From NCBI GenBank assembly GCA_052148155.1, contig JBKQIY010000025.1, positions 62,001-126,000 of the forward strand: a DNA stretch of 64,000 nt, given 5' to 3'. Each line of letters opens with the position of its first letter. Position 1 is the stretch's first letter. A model generated the notes under the pieces. That model did not search any database. It saw only the letters and a list, made by a program, of their open reading frames with translations, and was not told where the DNA came from. Position numbers and translations under genes: made by a program. Of the stretch, positions 37,197 to 45,625 are shown piece after piece. This DNA comes from JBBQER01 sp052148155. Lineage in GTDB: Bacteria > Actinomycetota > Acidimicrobiia > IMCC26256 > PALSA-610.

Positions 37197-37676
37197 TTAC
37201 CCGACGGGTGCTCCGACCATGTGGGGGAGAGCAATGATGAGTTCGAGTGGTTCACCGGACTCTTCGCCGAGTCCGCGCCGGCCGAACGCGGCGAGGGCTT
37301 CTTCGTGGGCGACGTAGGCCTGCGCGATCTTGCGTTCGGTGTCGTCGGTCGCTTGTTCGACGAGTTGGTGATACTTCGCGAGGAACTCAGTCGTGATCGG
37401 ACCGAGTCCGGCGAGGAACTCTTCCCATGAGGTGCCCGCGAGCGCCTCGACGAGCTCGGCGGCGGTTGCCAACGTTGCGGCGGTGTCGCCCCGGTCGAGC
37501 GCCCGCTGCGCAAACACGGGTTCCGCGAGTTCTTTCGTCGTCCGCTCGAGGAGCGTGAGTACTTCGAGTTGGTGGCGACGGTCGGAGTCGTCCTCGCGTT
37601 TGGCCATCGCCCCGAACACGGCCTCGCCGAGCACCTCGCCTTGGTAGGACTCGACCCACAGATCTGCTGCGCTCAT
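37197..37676 (-). CDS. Hypothetical helical protein (159 aa)
   Basis: All-helical soluble protein without a firm family match. Helices such as LWVESYQGEVLGEAVFGAMA and DRRHQLEVLTLLERTTKEL, with spaced Glu and His residues, recall ferritin-like four-helix bundles, but a di-iron motif cannot be confirmed. Start ATG 37676 (one upstream Met is also in frame). It follows the ALDH on the same strand after a 281-base gap. Confidence 0.6.
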   Translation of the reverse strand: MSAADLWVESYQGEVLGEAVFGAMAKREDDSDRRHQLEVLTLLERTTKELAEPVFAQRALDRGDTAATLATAAELVEALAGTSWEEFLAGLGPITTEFLAKYHQLVEQATDDTERKIAQAYVAHEEALAAFGRRGLGEESGEPLELIIALPHMVGAPVG

Positions 37677-37754
37677 CGCCACAGACTACGAGGTTGTCGC
37701 CGCCTTTGCTGGCGCGCACCACCCTCGATGCAAATGACAAACCGCGCTGCGGAG

Positions 37755-38012
37755 TTAGGCGACAATCTTGCCAACGAGATGACGGTTCTTCGCCACAGAT
37801 CCCGCAAGGATCACGAAGTGAACCTGACCGTCGTCGTCGACCACCACGACGCGAACAACGGCACGCGCAGCCTGGTTGCCGGCCAAGAGCATCGCACCTG
37901 GAACGACCCGCGCGGACTCGCGGGCGTCACCAAGCGTTGACCACCCAAGCCCGTCGTCGTCTTGTGCGTTGAGGTCGGCGACAAGGTCGATCTCGTCCGC
38001 CTGATCTTTCAT
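37755..38012 (-). CDS. Small hypothetical protein (85 aa)
   Basis: Acidic small protein: QADEIDLVADLNAQDDDGLG, then VVPGAMLLAGNQAARAVVRV and VHFVILAGSVAKNRHLVGKI. It reminds me of a family of small actinobacterial proteins of unknown function that often sit near toxin-antitoxin or regulatory genes. No ribosome site is obvious before ATG 38012; an ATG at 38024 is also in frame. The 280 bases between here and the flavin monooxygenase (38013-38289) show no other gene. Confidence 0.5.
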   Translation of the reverse strand: MKDQADEIDLVADLNAQDDDGLGWSTLGDARESARVVPGAMLLAGNQAARAVVRVVVVDDDGQVHFVILAGSVAKNRHLVGKIVA

Positions 38013-38289
38013 GTCAGATCTCATAGTACGGGTTGACAATCGAGCGGTGTTCGCACGCGCAGAGCCGTCCGCTGCCGTGTTGAAGATCGTCGAACACGAC
38101 ATCGAAATGGCGACGATTCCGGCGTCTCCGCGGGTGTGGCGGCGGTGTGTGCGTTTGTAGCTCCCACACCGGTGCGGTGTCGCCGAGTTGCGTTCGGAGA
38201 CCATTCGTCGCCTGTCGAGGTTGGTGCCGGCACACCTCTCCTGTACACCAGGTGCGCACCTCGACCGATGCCTCTACATGATCCGGGAT

Positions 38290-39873
38290 TTATCTGCGAG
38301 CTGTTTCCGGCCGAGGCGGAGCGAGACGCCGGCGGAGGTCTTCGACGAGCTCCGCGGCGCCGACGACGTCGACAGCAGTGCCGTAGAGGTGGAAGTCGGG
38401 TCGTTGCAGGGCCCACTGCACATCGTTGGCAACGAACCACGCCGCAAGGTCCGGTGCGGTGCCGCGGACATCGACGACGGTGCAGCCGATCGAGTCGAGC
38501 CAGTCGACGAGTGACGAATCGAGATCGGCCGCGTCGGAATCGACCGTGACGAAACGCCAACCGGCACCATGGACGTCGTCAAACCACTGCCCGCCGAGAT
38601 CTGCCTGCGGGAACAGCTCGCCTGCACGCTTCGACTCGGCTTGGACCAGCCCAGAAGCGATTCCCGGCAGATCGGCCACGTCGGAGACCTCGTCGGTGAC
38701 CGCGGCCGCCATCGCGTCGTCACGTGCCTTTGCCTGCGTCGGGTCCGGGACGCAGATGACCTTGCCGAGCTCGCTCGAGAATTCAACGGCGGCGACCGCG
38801 CTCGGGCGACGCTCTTCGTCGTATGTGGCGAGCAACCCGGTTCCGGCCCGCCCGGTGAGGACGAGGTCGAGCTTCCAGGCAAGGTTGGCCGCGTCGCGAA
38901 TACCGGCACACATTCCCTGACCGGCGAACGGCGGCATCTGGTGGGCGGCGTCGCCGGCGAGGAAGGTGCGCCCGACCTGCCAAGTGTCGGCGACGCGGGC
39001 TGCGAACGTGTAGACCGCATGACGTTCGAGCCGCGCGTTGGCCGGGTGCACGTCCCACGGCGCGAGCAACGTCCAGGCGGTGGGCTCCTCGCCCAGCTCC
39101 TCGAGCGGTTCGTCGGGTAAGCGCATGAACTCCCAGCGTCGGCGACCGGGCCCGCCGGACACGGCGGTCGTCGGGCGGGCCGGATCGCAGACCTGGAGAT
39201 TGATCGGATCGAAGACTCTCGGTTCGTCGAGGATCACGTCAACGATGAGCCAGTCGTAAAAGAACCCGCGATCGTCCATCGTCACGCCGAGCAGGTCCCG
39301 CACCGTCGAGTTCGCTCCGTCACACCCGACGACGTACGACGTCCGAACGGTGCCGGCGGATCGTTGCAACAACTGCCCGTCCGCGTCGATCTCGACCGAC
39401 GCGTGGTGGACGACGACGTGGTCGTCGTGCTGGTCGAGCGCGTCGACGCGCACTGCGCGGCGTATGTCGAGCGAGGGCAGCGCACGAGCGCGGGACTCGA
39501 GCAGCGCCTCCACTTCGGGCTGACAGAACATCGACGAGAACGGCCAGCCCGAGCGCGCCGTCCCGATGCGCCCGAACCGCAACAGTGTCGTGCCCTCGGC
39601 GTTGCGCCACTCGTATACCTCAGCGGGTTCTGAGACGGCCCGGACTTTGTCGCCGACGCCGCAGGACTGAAAGATGCGGCCGACCTCGTGGTCGAAGTGC
39701 ACGGCACGGGGCAAGGAGTAGGCGCGGGGCCACTGCTCGAGGATCACGACCGAACGTCCGCGCTGTGCGAGCTGCACTCCCAGCACGAGGCCGACGGGTC
39801 CGGCACCGACGATCGTCACGTCCGCGTCGAGTTGCTCGCTCGCGCACACTGACGCGTCCAGCGCGGCGGTCAT
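38290..39873 (-). CDS. FAD-dependent aromatic monooxygenase, MhpA/PheA type (527 aa)
   Basis: Class A flavoprotein hydroxylase. The FAD fingerprint is VTIVGAGPVGLVLGVQLAQR, the DG motif CDGANSTVRDLLG, and the GD motif TFLAGDAAHQMPPFAGQGM. It adds one hydroxyl to a phenolic ring, giving a catechol for the neighbouring ring-cleaving dioxygenase. ATG at 39873 overlaps the dioxygenase stop by ATGA; a much longer open frame runs on upstream but is antisense-like. It is the last gene of the TetR-amidohydrolase-dioxygenase-hydroxylase operon. Confidence 0.93.
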   Translation of the reverse strand: MTAALDASVCASEQLDADVTIVGAGPVGLVLGVQLAQRGRSVVILEQWPRAYSLPRAVHFDHEVGRIFQSCGVGDKVRAVSEPAEVYEWRNAEGTTLLRFGRIGTARSGWPFSSMFCQPEVEALLESRARALPSLDIRRAVRVDALDQHDDHVVVHHASVEIDADGQLLQRSAGTVRTSYVVGCDGANSTVRDLLGVTMDDRGFFYDWLIVDVILDEPRVFDPINLQVCDPARPTTAVSGGPGRRRWEFMRLPDEPLEELGEEPTAWTLLAPWDVHPANARLERHAVYTFAARVADTWQVGRTFLAGDAAHQMPPFAGQGMCAGIRDAANLAWKLDLVLTGRAGTGLLATYDEERRPSAVAAVEFSSELGKVICVPDPTQAKARDDAMAAAVTDEVSDVADLPGIASGLVQAESKRAGELFPQADLGGQWFDDVHGAGWRFVTVDSDAADLDSSLVDWLDSIGCTVVDVRGTAPDLAAWFVANDVQWALQRPDFHLYGTAVDVVGAAELVEDLRRRLAPPRPETARR

Positions 39874-40760
39874 GACTGGCGCAGTGGCTGGTGGCCCCAG
39901 GCGCTGATGCGGTCGTAGCGGCGGTTGTCGTCCCATTCCTTCGTGATGACGCGTGCGCCATGGCCGAACTCGATCTGGAAGCCGGCCGGGGTCTGCATGT
40001 AGAAGCTGAACATGCCGTCGTTGTCGTGGCGGCCGAGCCCGTTCGGGATGGGCATGTCGGTAGCCCAGGCTCGGTCGAATGCGGTCCCGACATCGTCTCG
40101 TGTGTTCGCCTCGAACATCACGTGGTGAAGGCACTGCGGCAGATCGAACGGTGCGCGAGCCAGAGCGAGGGTGTGGTGGCGTTCGTTGCAGTGGTAGAAG
40201 CGCACCTCGAGTGACAGGCCCGGGGCCAACTCCGTCTCGAGCCAGTCTGACTGCACGAGGCCGAGGCCGTCGGTGAGGAACCGGTCGGACTCGTCGAACG
40301 CGGTCGTGGCAAACACCGCGTGCCCGAAGCCCACACCGTTGGTGAGGAAGCCGCTCGGGACCAGCGGCGACGAGAAGGCACGTTCGGCGTCGGCCAGTCC
40401 GAGCGCGATCTCGAGATCGACGCCCCATGGCGTCGCGGTGCGGACCAGCCGTGTCACACAGCGTTCGCGGGCCTGGTCGGCGCTGGCTTCGACGACGTCG
40501 GCGCCACTGGCGCGCAGCCGTTCGACGGTGGCGTCGAACCCGAACGCTTCGACTGCTTCGAAGCCGACGACGACGGCATCGTTCGCGGGGCCGGGCTGCA
40601 CGATGATGCGCTGGACACGCTGGTCATTGCGCCATGTGAGGCTCGTGTCGGTCCTTGGCTCACCGGGGACGAGGCCGACGACGTCGGCGAATACGGGCGT
40701 GAGGATCTCGGGCTCCGGCACCTCGATGACGAGGTAGCCGAGTTCGATCTGGTGGTCCAT
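39870..40760 (-). CDS. Extradiol ring-cleavage dioxygenase, BphC/HsaC type (296 aa)
   Basis: Two-domain vicinal-oxygen-chelate dioxygenase that opens catechols at the meta position with Fe(II). The iron ligands can be placed as His147 (GHAVF), His213 (LHHVMFE) and Glu264 (FQIEFG), and the catalytic Tyr254 sits in SFYMQTPAG. Length is normal for the class. ATG has GAGAGGA upstream. It is 22 bases downstream of the amidohydrolase and overlaps the hydroxylase start by 4 bases, so hydroxylation and ring opening are translationally coupled. Confidence 0.95.
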   Translation of the reverse strand: MDHQIELGYLVIEVPEPEILTPVFADVVGLVPGEPRTDTSLTWRNDQRVQRIIVQPGPANDAVVVGFEAVEAFGFDATVERLRASGADVVEASADQARERCVTRLVRTATPWGVDLEIALGLADAERAFSSPLVPSGFLTNGVGFGHAVFATTAFDESDRFLTDGLGLVQSDWLETELAPGLSLEVRFYHCNERHHTLALARAPFDLPQCLHHVMFEANTRDDVGTAFDRAWATDMPIPNGLGRHDNDGMFSFYMQTPAGFQIEFGHGARVITKEWDDNRRYDRISAWGHQPLRQS

Positions 40761-40782
40761 GCGAATCCTCTCGGAGATCCGA

Positions 40783-41739
40783 TCAGCGCCCGACGGCGCC
40801 GAGCTCGGGGAACAGTCGTTCTGTGTTCGGTCGGAGCGCCGCGAGCAGCAAGCCACTCGCGTGACCGGCCGCGTCGAGGCGCTCGGCGGCCATCCCGGCG
40901 ACGAACTCCGGAGTGAAGGGATAGTCGCTGCCGTAGTGCAGATGTTCGAGGGTCGTGATGGTGAGCAACGCATCGAGCTGGCGCGGAATCGGGAAGCCGG
41001 CCAGATCGAAGTGGAGTCGGCCCAGGTCGCGGAGCACATCGACGGACGGGTCGACGCGTAGGAGGACAGAGAACGCCGAGACCCGGTCGGCGATCATCGC
41101 CAGCGTCGCGCCGGCGTGGGGAACGATGAGCTCGATGTCGGGATAACGGGCGACGGTGCCGTTGAGGACGAGGTTCACGACGGCGCGGGTGGTGTCGAAC
41201 AGGAACTCGAGCATCGGTCGCGGCCGCCCGAGCGAGGTGTGTTCCCAACACGCCGGCGAAGTCGGGTGGACAAGGACCCGGGCCCGCCGCCGGTTGAGTT
41301 CTTCGAAGACCGGCTCCCACGACGGATCCCCGAGGTAGGTGCCACCGACGTTGGTGAGCAGCACGTAACCGTCGACATGCAGGTGGTCGTGGCAATGCGC
41401 GATCTCGGCGATCGCGCCGTCGACGTCGGGCAGCGGGAGCGAGGCAAGCAGCCCGAAGCGTCCGGGATGGTCGACGACCGCGCGGCGCCCGGCCTCGTTC
41501 ACTTCGCGAGCCAGGTCGCGTGCCTTCGTTTCTTCGGCGAGGTGAACGCCCGGCGACGAGATGGATAGGAGCGATGTCGCGATCTCCAGCCGGTCCATCG
41601 CGGCCACGTGCTCTGGGGCAGACCAGGCCGGGATTTCGGGGAAGCCGTCGGGTTCGGCGTGGCCACCGTTGCGAAGTGCTTCTCGGTAGAAGTCCGGCAG
41701 GTAGTGGGCATGGATGTCGATCTTGCGTTGTTCGATCAT
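40783..41739 (-). CDS. Amidohydrolase family 2, ACMSD/resorcylate-decarboxylase-like (318 aa)
   Basis: TIM-barrel metal enzyme of the non-oxidative decarboxylase group: the HxH motif is KIDIHAHYLP at the N-terminus, further ligands are VLVHPTSPAC and LIVPHAGATL, and the C-terminal Asp is in YGSDYPFTPE. It could decarboxylate an aromatic or ring-cleavage acid. ATG 41739 overlaps the TetR stop (ATGA). It is the second gene of the meta-cleavage operon. Confidence 0.9.
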   Translation of the reverse strand: MIEQRKIDIHAHYLPDFYREALRNGGHAEPDGFPEIPAWSAPEHVAAMDRLEIATSLLSISSPGVHLAEETKARDLAREVNEAGRRAVVDHPGRFGLLASLPLPDVDGAIAEIAHCHDHLHVDGYVLLTNVGGTYLGDPSWEPVFEELNRRRARVLVHPTSPACWEHTSLGRPRPMLEFLFDTTRAVVNLVLNGTVARYPDIELIVPHAGATLAMIADRVSAFSVLLRVDPSVDVLRDLGRLHFDLAGFPIPRQLDALLTITTLEHLHYGSDYPFTPEFVAGMAAERLDAAGHASGLLLAALRPNTERLFPELGAVGR

Positions 41740-42380
41740 CGGCCGAAGAGCAAGAGGCACACCGCGTCAGCGTGGGCGTCGATCACCTCGTCAGATTCGG
41801 GGTCCAGGCCGCTGAGCCGACGACACTCCGGAGCGAGGACGAACATCGTCGGCCCGGCGCCGGTGAGGATGTAATAGAGGTGCGGCGGCGCGATGGCGGG
41901 CACGGCACCGTCGCGGGCGAGACGCTCGAACAGCGCGACCGTTCGGTCGTAGAGCGGACGGACGTGACGCTCCACGAGGTAGTCCATGCGGGCACTGTCG
42001 GCCTTGCATTCCTGCGTGATGAGACGGTGGAGTTGCGGGTTACGGGCGGAGAACGTGATGAACTCCCGCACGCGCAGCTTGGCGCCGGTCAGTTCGTCCG
42101 CGTCGCTGATCGGCGCGACGCGATCGTTCATCGACCGGTCGAGCTGATCGAACAGCGAGTCGACTGCCGCCCGCCACAACTCGTCCTTCGACCGGTAGTG
42201 GTAGTTGAGCAACGGCTGCGTCACGCCGGCGCGCGCCGCGATCTCGCGGGTCGCGGCTCCGTCGAACGACCGCTCGGAGAACAGATCGATCGCCGCCGCG
42301 AGGATCCGATCACGGGTCGGGTCGGCCGACGACCGGCGGACCCGCTCCCTCACCTTCGTCGTTGCCGGCGCCTTCGCCAT
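41736..42380 (-). CDS. TetR-family transcriptional regulator of the meta-cleavage operon (214 aa)
   Basis: Helix-turn-helix at about residues 25-65 (ILAAAIDLFSERSFDGAAT, then AARAGVTQPLLNYHYRSKDE). ATG at 42380 is preferred because GAGG lies 9 bases before it; two earlier Met codons (42416, 42413) fall inside the palindrome at 42407-42444. It heads the amidohydrolase-dioxygenase-hydroxylase operon, overlapping the next gene by ATGA, and very probably binds that palindrome to control both directions, with an aromatic intermediate as ligand. Confidence 0.93.
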   Translation of the reverse strand: MAKAPATTKVRERVRRSSADPTRDRILAAAIDLFSERSFDGAATREIAARAGVTQPLLNYHYRSKDELWRAAVDSLFDQLDRSMNDRVAPISDADELTGAKLRVREFITFSARNPQLHRLITQECKADSARMDYLVERHVRPLYDRTVALFERLARDGAVPAIAPPHLYYILTGAGPTMFVLAPECRRLSGLDPESDEVIDAHADAVCLLLFGR

Positions 42381-42406
42381 TTTCTTCGGCCTCGCCAGTT
42401 GAACCG

Positions 42407-42444
42407 TTGACATCATCCTGATCAGTTGATCAGGATGATGTCAA
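42407..42444. promoter_or_regulatory. Perfect 38-bp palindrome, operator of the meta-cleavage module
   Basis: Two perfect 18-base arms, TTGACATCATCCTGATCA and its complement, around a GT spacer. Each arm begins with a TTGACA hexamer reading inward, so -35 boxes of both divergent promoters may be embedded. It lies 26 bases upstream of the TetR ATG and 48 bases upstream of the hydrolase start. Exact symmetry of this length is rare by chance and points to a dimer-of-dimers operator. Confidence 0.85.
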
Positions 42445-42492
42445 TAGCGGTGCTGCCACGTTCCGGAGCTCCGACGATGCAGGGGGCCCAGA

Positions 42493-43443
42493 TTGACGAA
42501 CCATCGGGCGCGGTACGGCCCGCACAACCCGGACGCCACCTACGTCGACCACGGCGTGCCCGAACGGCTCGTCGATCTCGGCGAGGTGGAGATGAACTAC
42601 GCGACGCTTGGCGGCACGTCGTCGCCGGCGCTGTTGCTGATCCCCGGGCAGACCGAATCGTGGTGGGGCTACGACAAGGCGCTACCGATGCTCGCCGAGC
42701 ATTTCGAGGTGTTCGCGGTGGACCTTCGGGGCCAGGGCCGAAGCTCACGGACGCCTGGTCGTTACACCCTCGACAACTTCGGTAACGACTTGGTCCGCTT
42801 CATCGATCTGGTCATTGGAAGGCCGACCTTCGTCAGTGGTCTGTCGTCCGGCGGCGTCCTCTCGGCATGGCTTTCGGCGTACGCCAAGCCGGGTCAGGTC
42901 GTCGCTGCGGTCTACGAGGACCCGCCGCTGTTCGCTTCCGAAGTGCGACCCGCGACTGCACCCGGGATCAATCAGGGGATCGGCTCGATGTTTGCCCTGT
43001 GGAGCACCTACCTCGGTGACCAGTGGTCGATCGGCGCCTGGGACGCGATGCGCGAAGCGGCGCCGGAGTGGCTCCCGGGGTGGCTGAAGATGGCGCCGTT
43101 CGCTGACGAACCGGCCCAGAACCTCAAGGAATACGACCCCGAGTGGGGACGCGCGTTCTGGACCGGAACGGTCGGGGCGTCGTGTGATCACGAACGGATG
43201 CTGCGCAGCGTGAAGGTGCCGGTCCTGCTCACCCACCACTTCCGCATGGTCGACGACGTCACCGGCGACCTCATCGGAGCGATGACCGACCAACAGGCCC
43301 GACGCGTGCAAGACATCCTCACCGCCGCAAACGTCAGCGTCGAGTACCGGTCGTTTCCCACCGTGGGCCACGCGATGCACGCCGAAAACCCGCAGCTCTA
43401 CGTCGACACCGTGGCTGCTTGGGCCAAGACCCTGAACGCATGA
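42493..43443 (+). CDS. Alpha/beta hydrolase, meta-cleavage-product hydrolase type (316 aa)
   Basis: Alpha/beta-hydrolase fold with the nucleophile elbow GLSSG (Ser118), oxyanion-side LLLIPGQTESWWGYDK, and the His end GHAMHAENP. In meta-cleavage pathways (MhpC, BphD, HsaD) such enzymes hydrolyse the C-C bond of the ring-opened product. The TTG start has AGGGGG upstream. It is divergent from the dioxygenase operon and shares its palindrome, which supports this role. Cytosolic. Confidence 0.9.
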   Translation: MTNHRARYGPHNPDATYVDHGVPERLVDLGEVEMNYATLGGTSSPALLLIPGQTESWWGYDKALPMLAEHFEVFAVDLRGQGRSSRTPGRYTLDNFGNDLVRFIDLVIGRPTFVSGLSSGGVLSAWLSAYAKPGQVVAAVYEDPPLFASEVRPATAPGINQGIGSMFALWSTYLGDQWSIGAWDAMREAAPEWLPGWLKMAPFADEPAQNLKEYDPEWGRAFWTGTVGASCDHERMLRSVKVPVLLTHHFRMVDDVTGDLIGAMTDQQARRVQDILTAANVSVEYRSFPTVGHAMHAENPQLYVDTVAAWAKTLNA

Positions 43444-43658
43444 CGCCCCGCGCGCTCCCCTCTCCCTGGGGCATGTCATGACCACCGAAGTGGTGTCGCG
43501 CTGACCAGGCCGCCTCGCGGCGTTCGTACGTCGGGTCCCGTCTCACCTTGATGACCGAAGCGTCCGGCAGCATTCACGGCGCCACACGCGAATGCCAAAC
43601 GATGTACCGCGAAGGCTGGCGCAGCGGAGCGAGGAGCCTGCGATGCGCTCGGCGGGAA

Positions 43659-44552
43659 TTACCGCGTCGCGTTTCCCAGGCGATCGAGGGCGGCCATCGT
43701 GTCCGCGTCGAGCTGCACATCGCTTGTCGCGATGTTTTCGGTCAGATGGTTGACGTTCGACGTGCCGGCGATCAACAACACGCACGAGTCGTGGGCAAGG
43801 AGCCACGCCAGTCCGATTTGCGCGGGCGTGGCGTCGAGCGCGGCGGCGGCTGCGACGACGACGGGATGTTCGCTGACTTTGGGCAAGCCAGGAAAGGCTG
43901 AACCGAGCGGGAAGAAGGGAACCCACGCAAGGTCATGTGCCCGGCACAGTTGCAGCAGCGGCTCTCCAGATCGGTCGAGAACGCTGTAGGGGTTTTGCAC
44001 GCAGACGAGACCAACGGGCAGCGCTTGGCGTAGCCGCGCCGCGGTGACGTTGCTGATCCCGATACCTCCGATCTTGCCTTCGTCGCGGAGCGCGACCATC
44101 TCGGCGAGTTGGCCGTCGAGGTCAACGTCGGCTTCGCTCGCGTCGTCAAGGAGACGCAGGTTCACGGCGCCGAGCCGCTCGATGGCGAGACTGCGCAGGT
44201 TGGCTTCTACGCCGGCACGAAGCTGTTCGGGTCGTTGGGCCGGATTCCACCCTCCCTGCGCGTCGCGCTCGGCGCCGACCTTGCTGACGAGCACGAGGTC
44301 ATCGGGGTACGGGTGCAGCGCGGCGCGAATCAGCTCGTTGGCGACGTCGGGCCCGTAGTACTGCGCAGTGTCAATGTGATTGACGCCGAGCTCGACAGCT
44401 TTTCGGAGCACCGCGACAGCCCTGTCCCGGTCGCGTGGTGGACCCCACACTCCGGGCCCCGGCAACTGCATGGCGCCGAAACCGATGCGGGCCACCGGAC
44501 GGCCGGCCAGGGTTCCCGTGCCGCCGGGTCGATCGTTCGCAGACGTCGTCAT
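43659..44552 (-). CDS. Aldo/keto reductase (297 aa)
   Basis: NADPH-dependent AKR barrel: IGFGAMQLPGPGVWGPP, the Asp/Tyr pair in NHIDTAQYYGPDVANEL, Lys in VLVSKVGAER, and GISNVTAARL. The usual catalytic His segment is NLRLLDD here (often LHxxD), so that His is missing. Reduces or oxidises carbonyl compounds. ATG at 44552 with GGAG 5 bases upstream. It stands alone, converging with the alpha/beta hydrolase. Confidence 0.92.
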   Translation of the reverse strand: MTTSANDRPGGTGTLAGRPVARIGFGAMQLPGPGVWGPPRDRDRAVAVLRKAVELGVNHIDTAQYYGPDVANELIRAALHPYPDDLVLVSKVGAERDAQGGWNPAQRPEQLRAGVEANLRSLAIERLGAVNLRLLDDASEADVDLDGQLAEMVALRDEGKIGGIGISNVTAARLRQALPVGLVCVQNPYSVLDRSGEPLLQLCRAHDLAWVPFFPLGSAFPGLPKVSEHPVVVAAAAALDATPAQIGLAWLLAHDSCVLLIAGTSNVNHLTENIATSDVQLDADTMAALDRLGNATR

Positions 44553-45130
44553 GGTCGCTCCGCTTGCTGAGTCCTCACCGCAGTGCGCTGCTGCATCGAA
44601 ACGTGTCGTGACGACTGCATCTGTCGGTCGAGACGACACAGAAGCCGCCGCTGGCGGGCGTCGCCGGCCCGTCGGCGTGTCGACGACAACATCGACTGAT
44701 GTGCTTGTGACAGAGCCTCGTGAACCGCGCCGAGGAGGTAGTCGGTGTCGGGGGACCTTAGCTTTGCCGCAACGGACCGCGTGTCCGCGGCGAGCACCCC
44801 GCCGTTCATCGCTGCTTCGAACGTCTGGCGAACCACGTCTCCACATCCTTCGCGTCAACGGCGCGGCCCATGCGACCCGAGGACCTGCCGGGCAGGTCAT
44901 CTTCGGAACCGCATCTCCCGGTCGAACGAACCGCAGCGGACGAACAGAACGTTGCCGACTGTTTGGTCGTCTCGCGCCTTCGAAGGCGACCCAGGTGATC
45001 AACTGCGATCCGAGCACCAGGCCGCCCCCACGTCGACCTCGCTCGCCACCCCCGGTACGACCTTCAGGGCCCAAGCTGGCGAAGTGCCGGACGCCTCCGC
45101 GCTGCTGCCCTGGTCCGCGCGCCTCGTCTC
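44553..45130. other. Intergenic region without convincing gene
   Basis: About 580 bases between the aldo/keto reductase and the HipBA promoter. A minus-strand frame at 44549-44836 has acceptable composition but no ribosome site or recognised fold and overlaps the reductase start. Nothing else protein-like is visible. Confidence 0.35.
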
Positions 45131-45160
45131 AGAGGGCTGAGATATACTGCGTTGTACACC

Positions 45161-45279
45161 TAGATTTCTATGTGTTAGAGCTGATAGGACGCTAATCCGT
45201 AGATTTCTCTCGGTTAGACGCCTAGGCTTGCTCACCGCATAACTCGTAGTAATCTATGTGTTCTGACCCTAACCAGGGT
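45161..45279 (+). promoter_or_regulatory. AT-rich HipBA control region with direct and inverted repeats
   Basis: The region is far more AT-rich than its surroundings. TAGATTTCTATGTGTTAGA (45161-45179) and TAGATTTCTCTCGGTTAGA (45200-45218) are near-identical, 39 bases apart; TCTATGTGTT recurs at 45253-45262; and ACCCT-AACC-AGGGT (45266-45279) is an inverted repeat just before the GGAGGA ribosome site. HipB proteins bind such repeats to autoregulate hipBA; these are the likely sites. Confidence 0.55.
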
Positions 45280-45295
45280 AACACGGAGGATTCTA

Positions 45296-45622
45296 GTGAT
45301 AGAGCGGAAGAACTTAACTGTTGAGGAGTGGGAGCTCCGGGTCGGGCGGCAGATCCGCGCGGCTCGCGTGGCCAACGGCGTGGACCAGGCACAGCTCGCC
45401 TCCTTGGCGAACGTGTCTCTCGCGACGCTCTCGAACCTCGAGCGGGGCAAGGGGTCAACGCTGAAGACGGTCATCGCCGTGGTGCGAGCGCTTGGGCAAA
45501 CAGACTGGTTGGAGAATCTTGCGCCCGAAGTCAGCGTCTCTCCCATGCAGATGCTGCGAGCGAAGCGACGGGACTCACGCACTGCTGTGCGGGTACGATC
45601 GCGACGAAACCAACTCGCCTGA
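45296..45622 (+). CDS. hipB: HipB-like XRE-family antitoxin/regulator (108 aa)
   Basis: Lambda-repressor-like helix-turn-helix: RQIRAARVANGVDQAQLASL, then ANVSLATLSNLERGKGSTLK (residues about 18-62). The C-terminal tail is Arg-rich. The GTG start has a good GGAGGA site. It lies 3 bases before hipA and is translated with it; it should bind and silence the HipA kinase and repress the operon through the repeats upstream. Confidence 0.9.
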   Translation: MIERKNLTVEEWELRVGRQIRAARVANGVDQAQLASLANVSLATLSNLERGKGSTLKTVIAVVRALGQTDWLENLAPEVSVSPMQMLRAKRRDSRTAVRVRSRRNQLA

Positions 45623-45625
45623 ACG

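Noticed and set aside
38290..40428. 712-codon frame extending the flavin hydroxylase upstream
   Set aside because: The extension overlaps the dioxygenase gene in another frame and has arginine-rich, antisense-like composition.
44549..44836. 95-codon minus-strand frame upstream of the aldo/keto reductase
   Set aside because: No ribosome site, no recognised fold, and overlap with the reductase start; possibly a decayed gene but unsupported.
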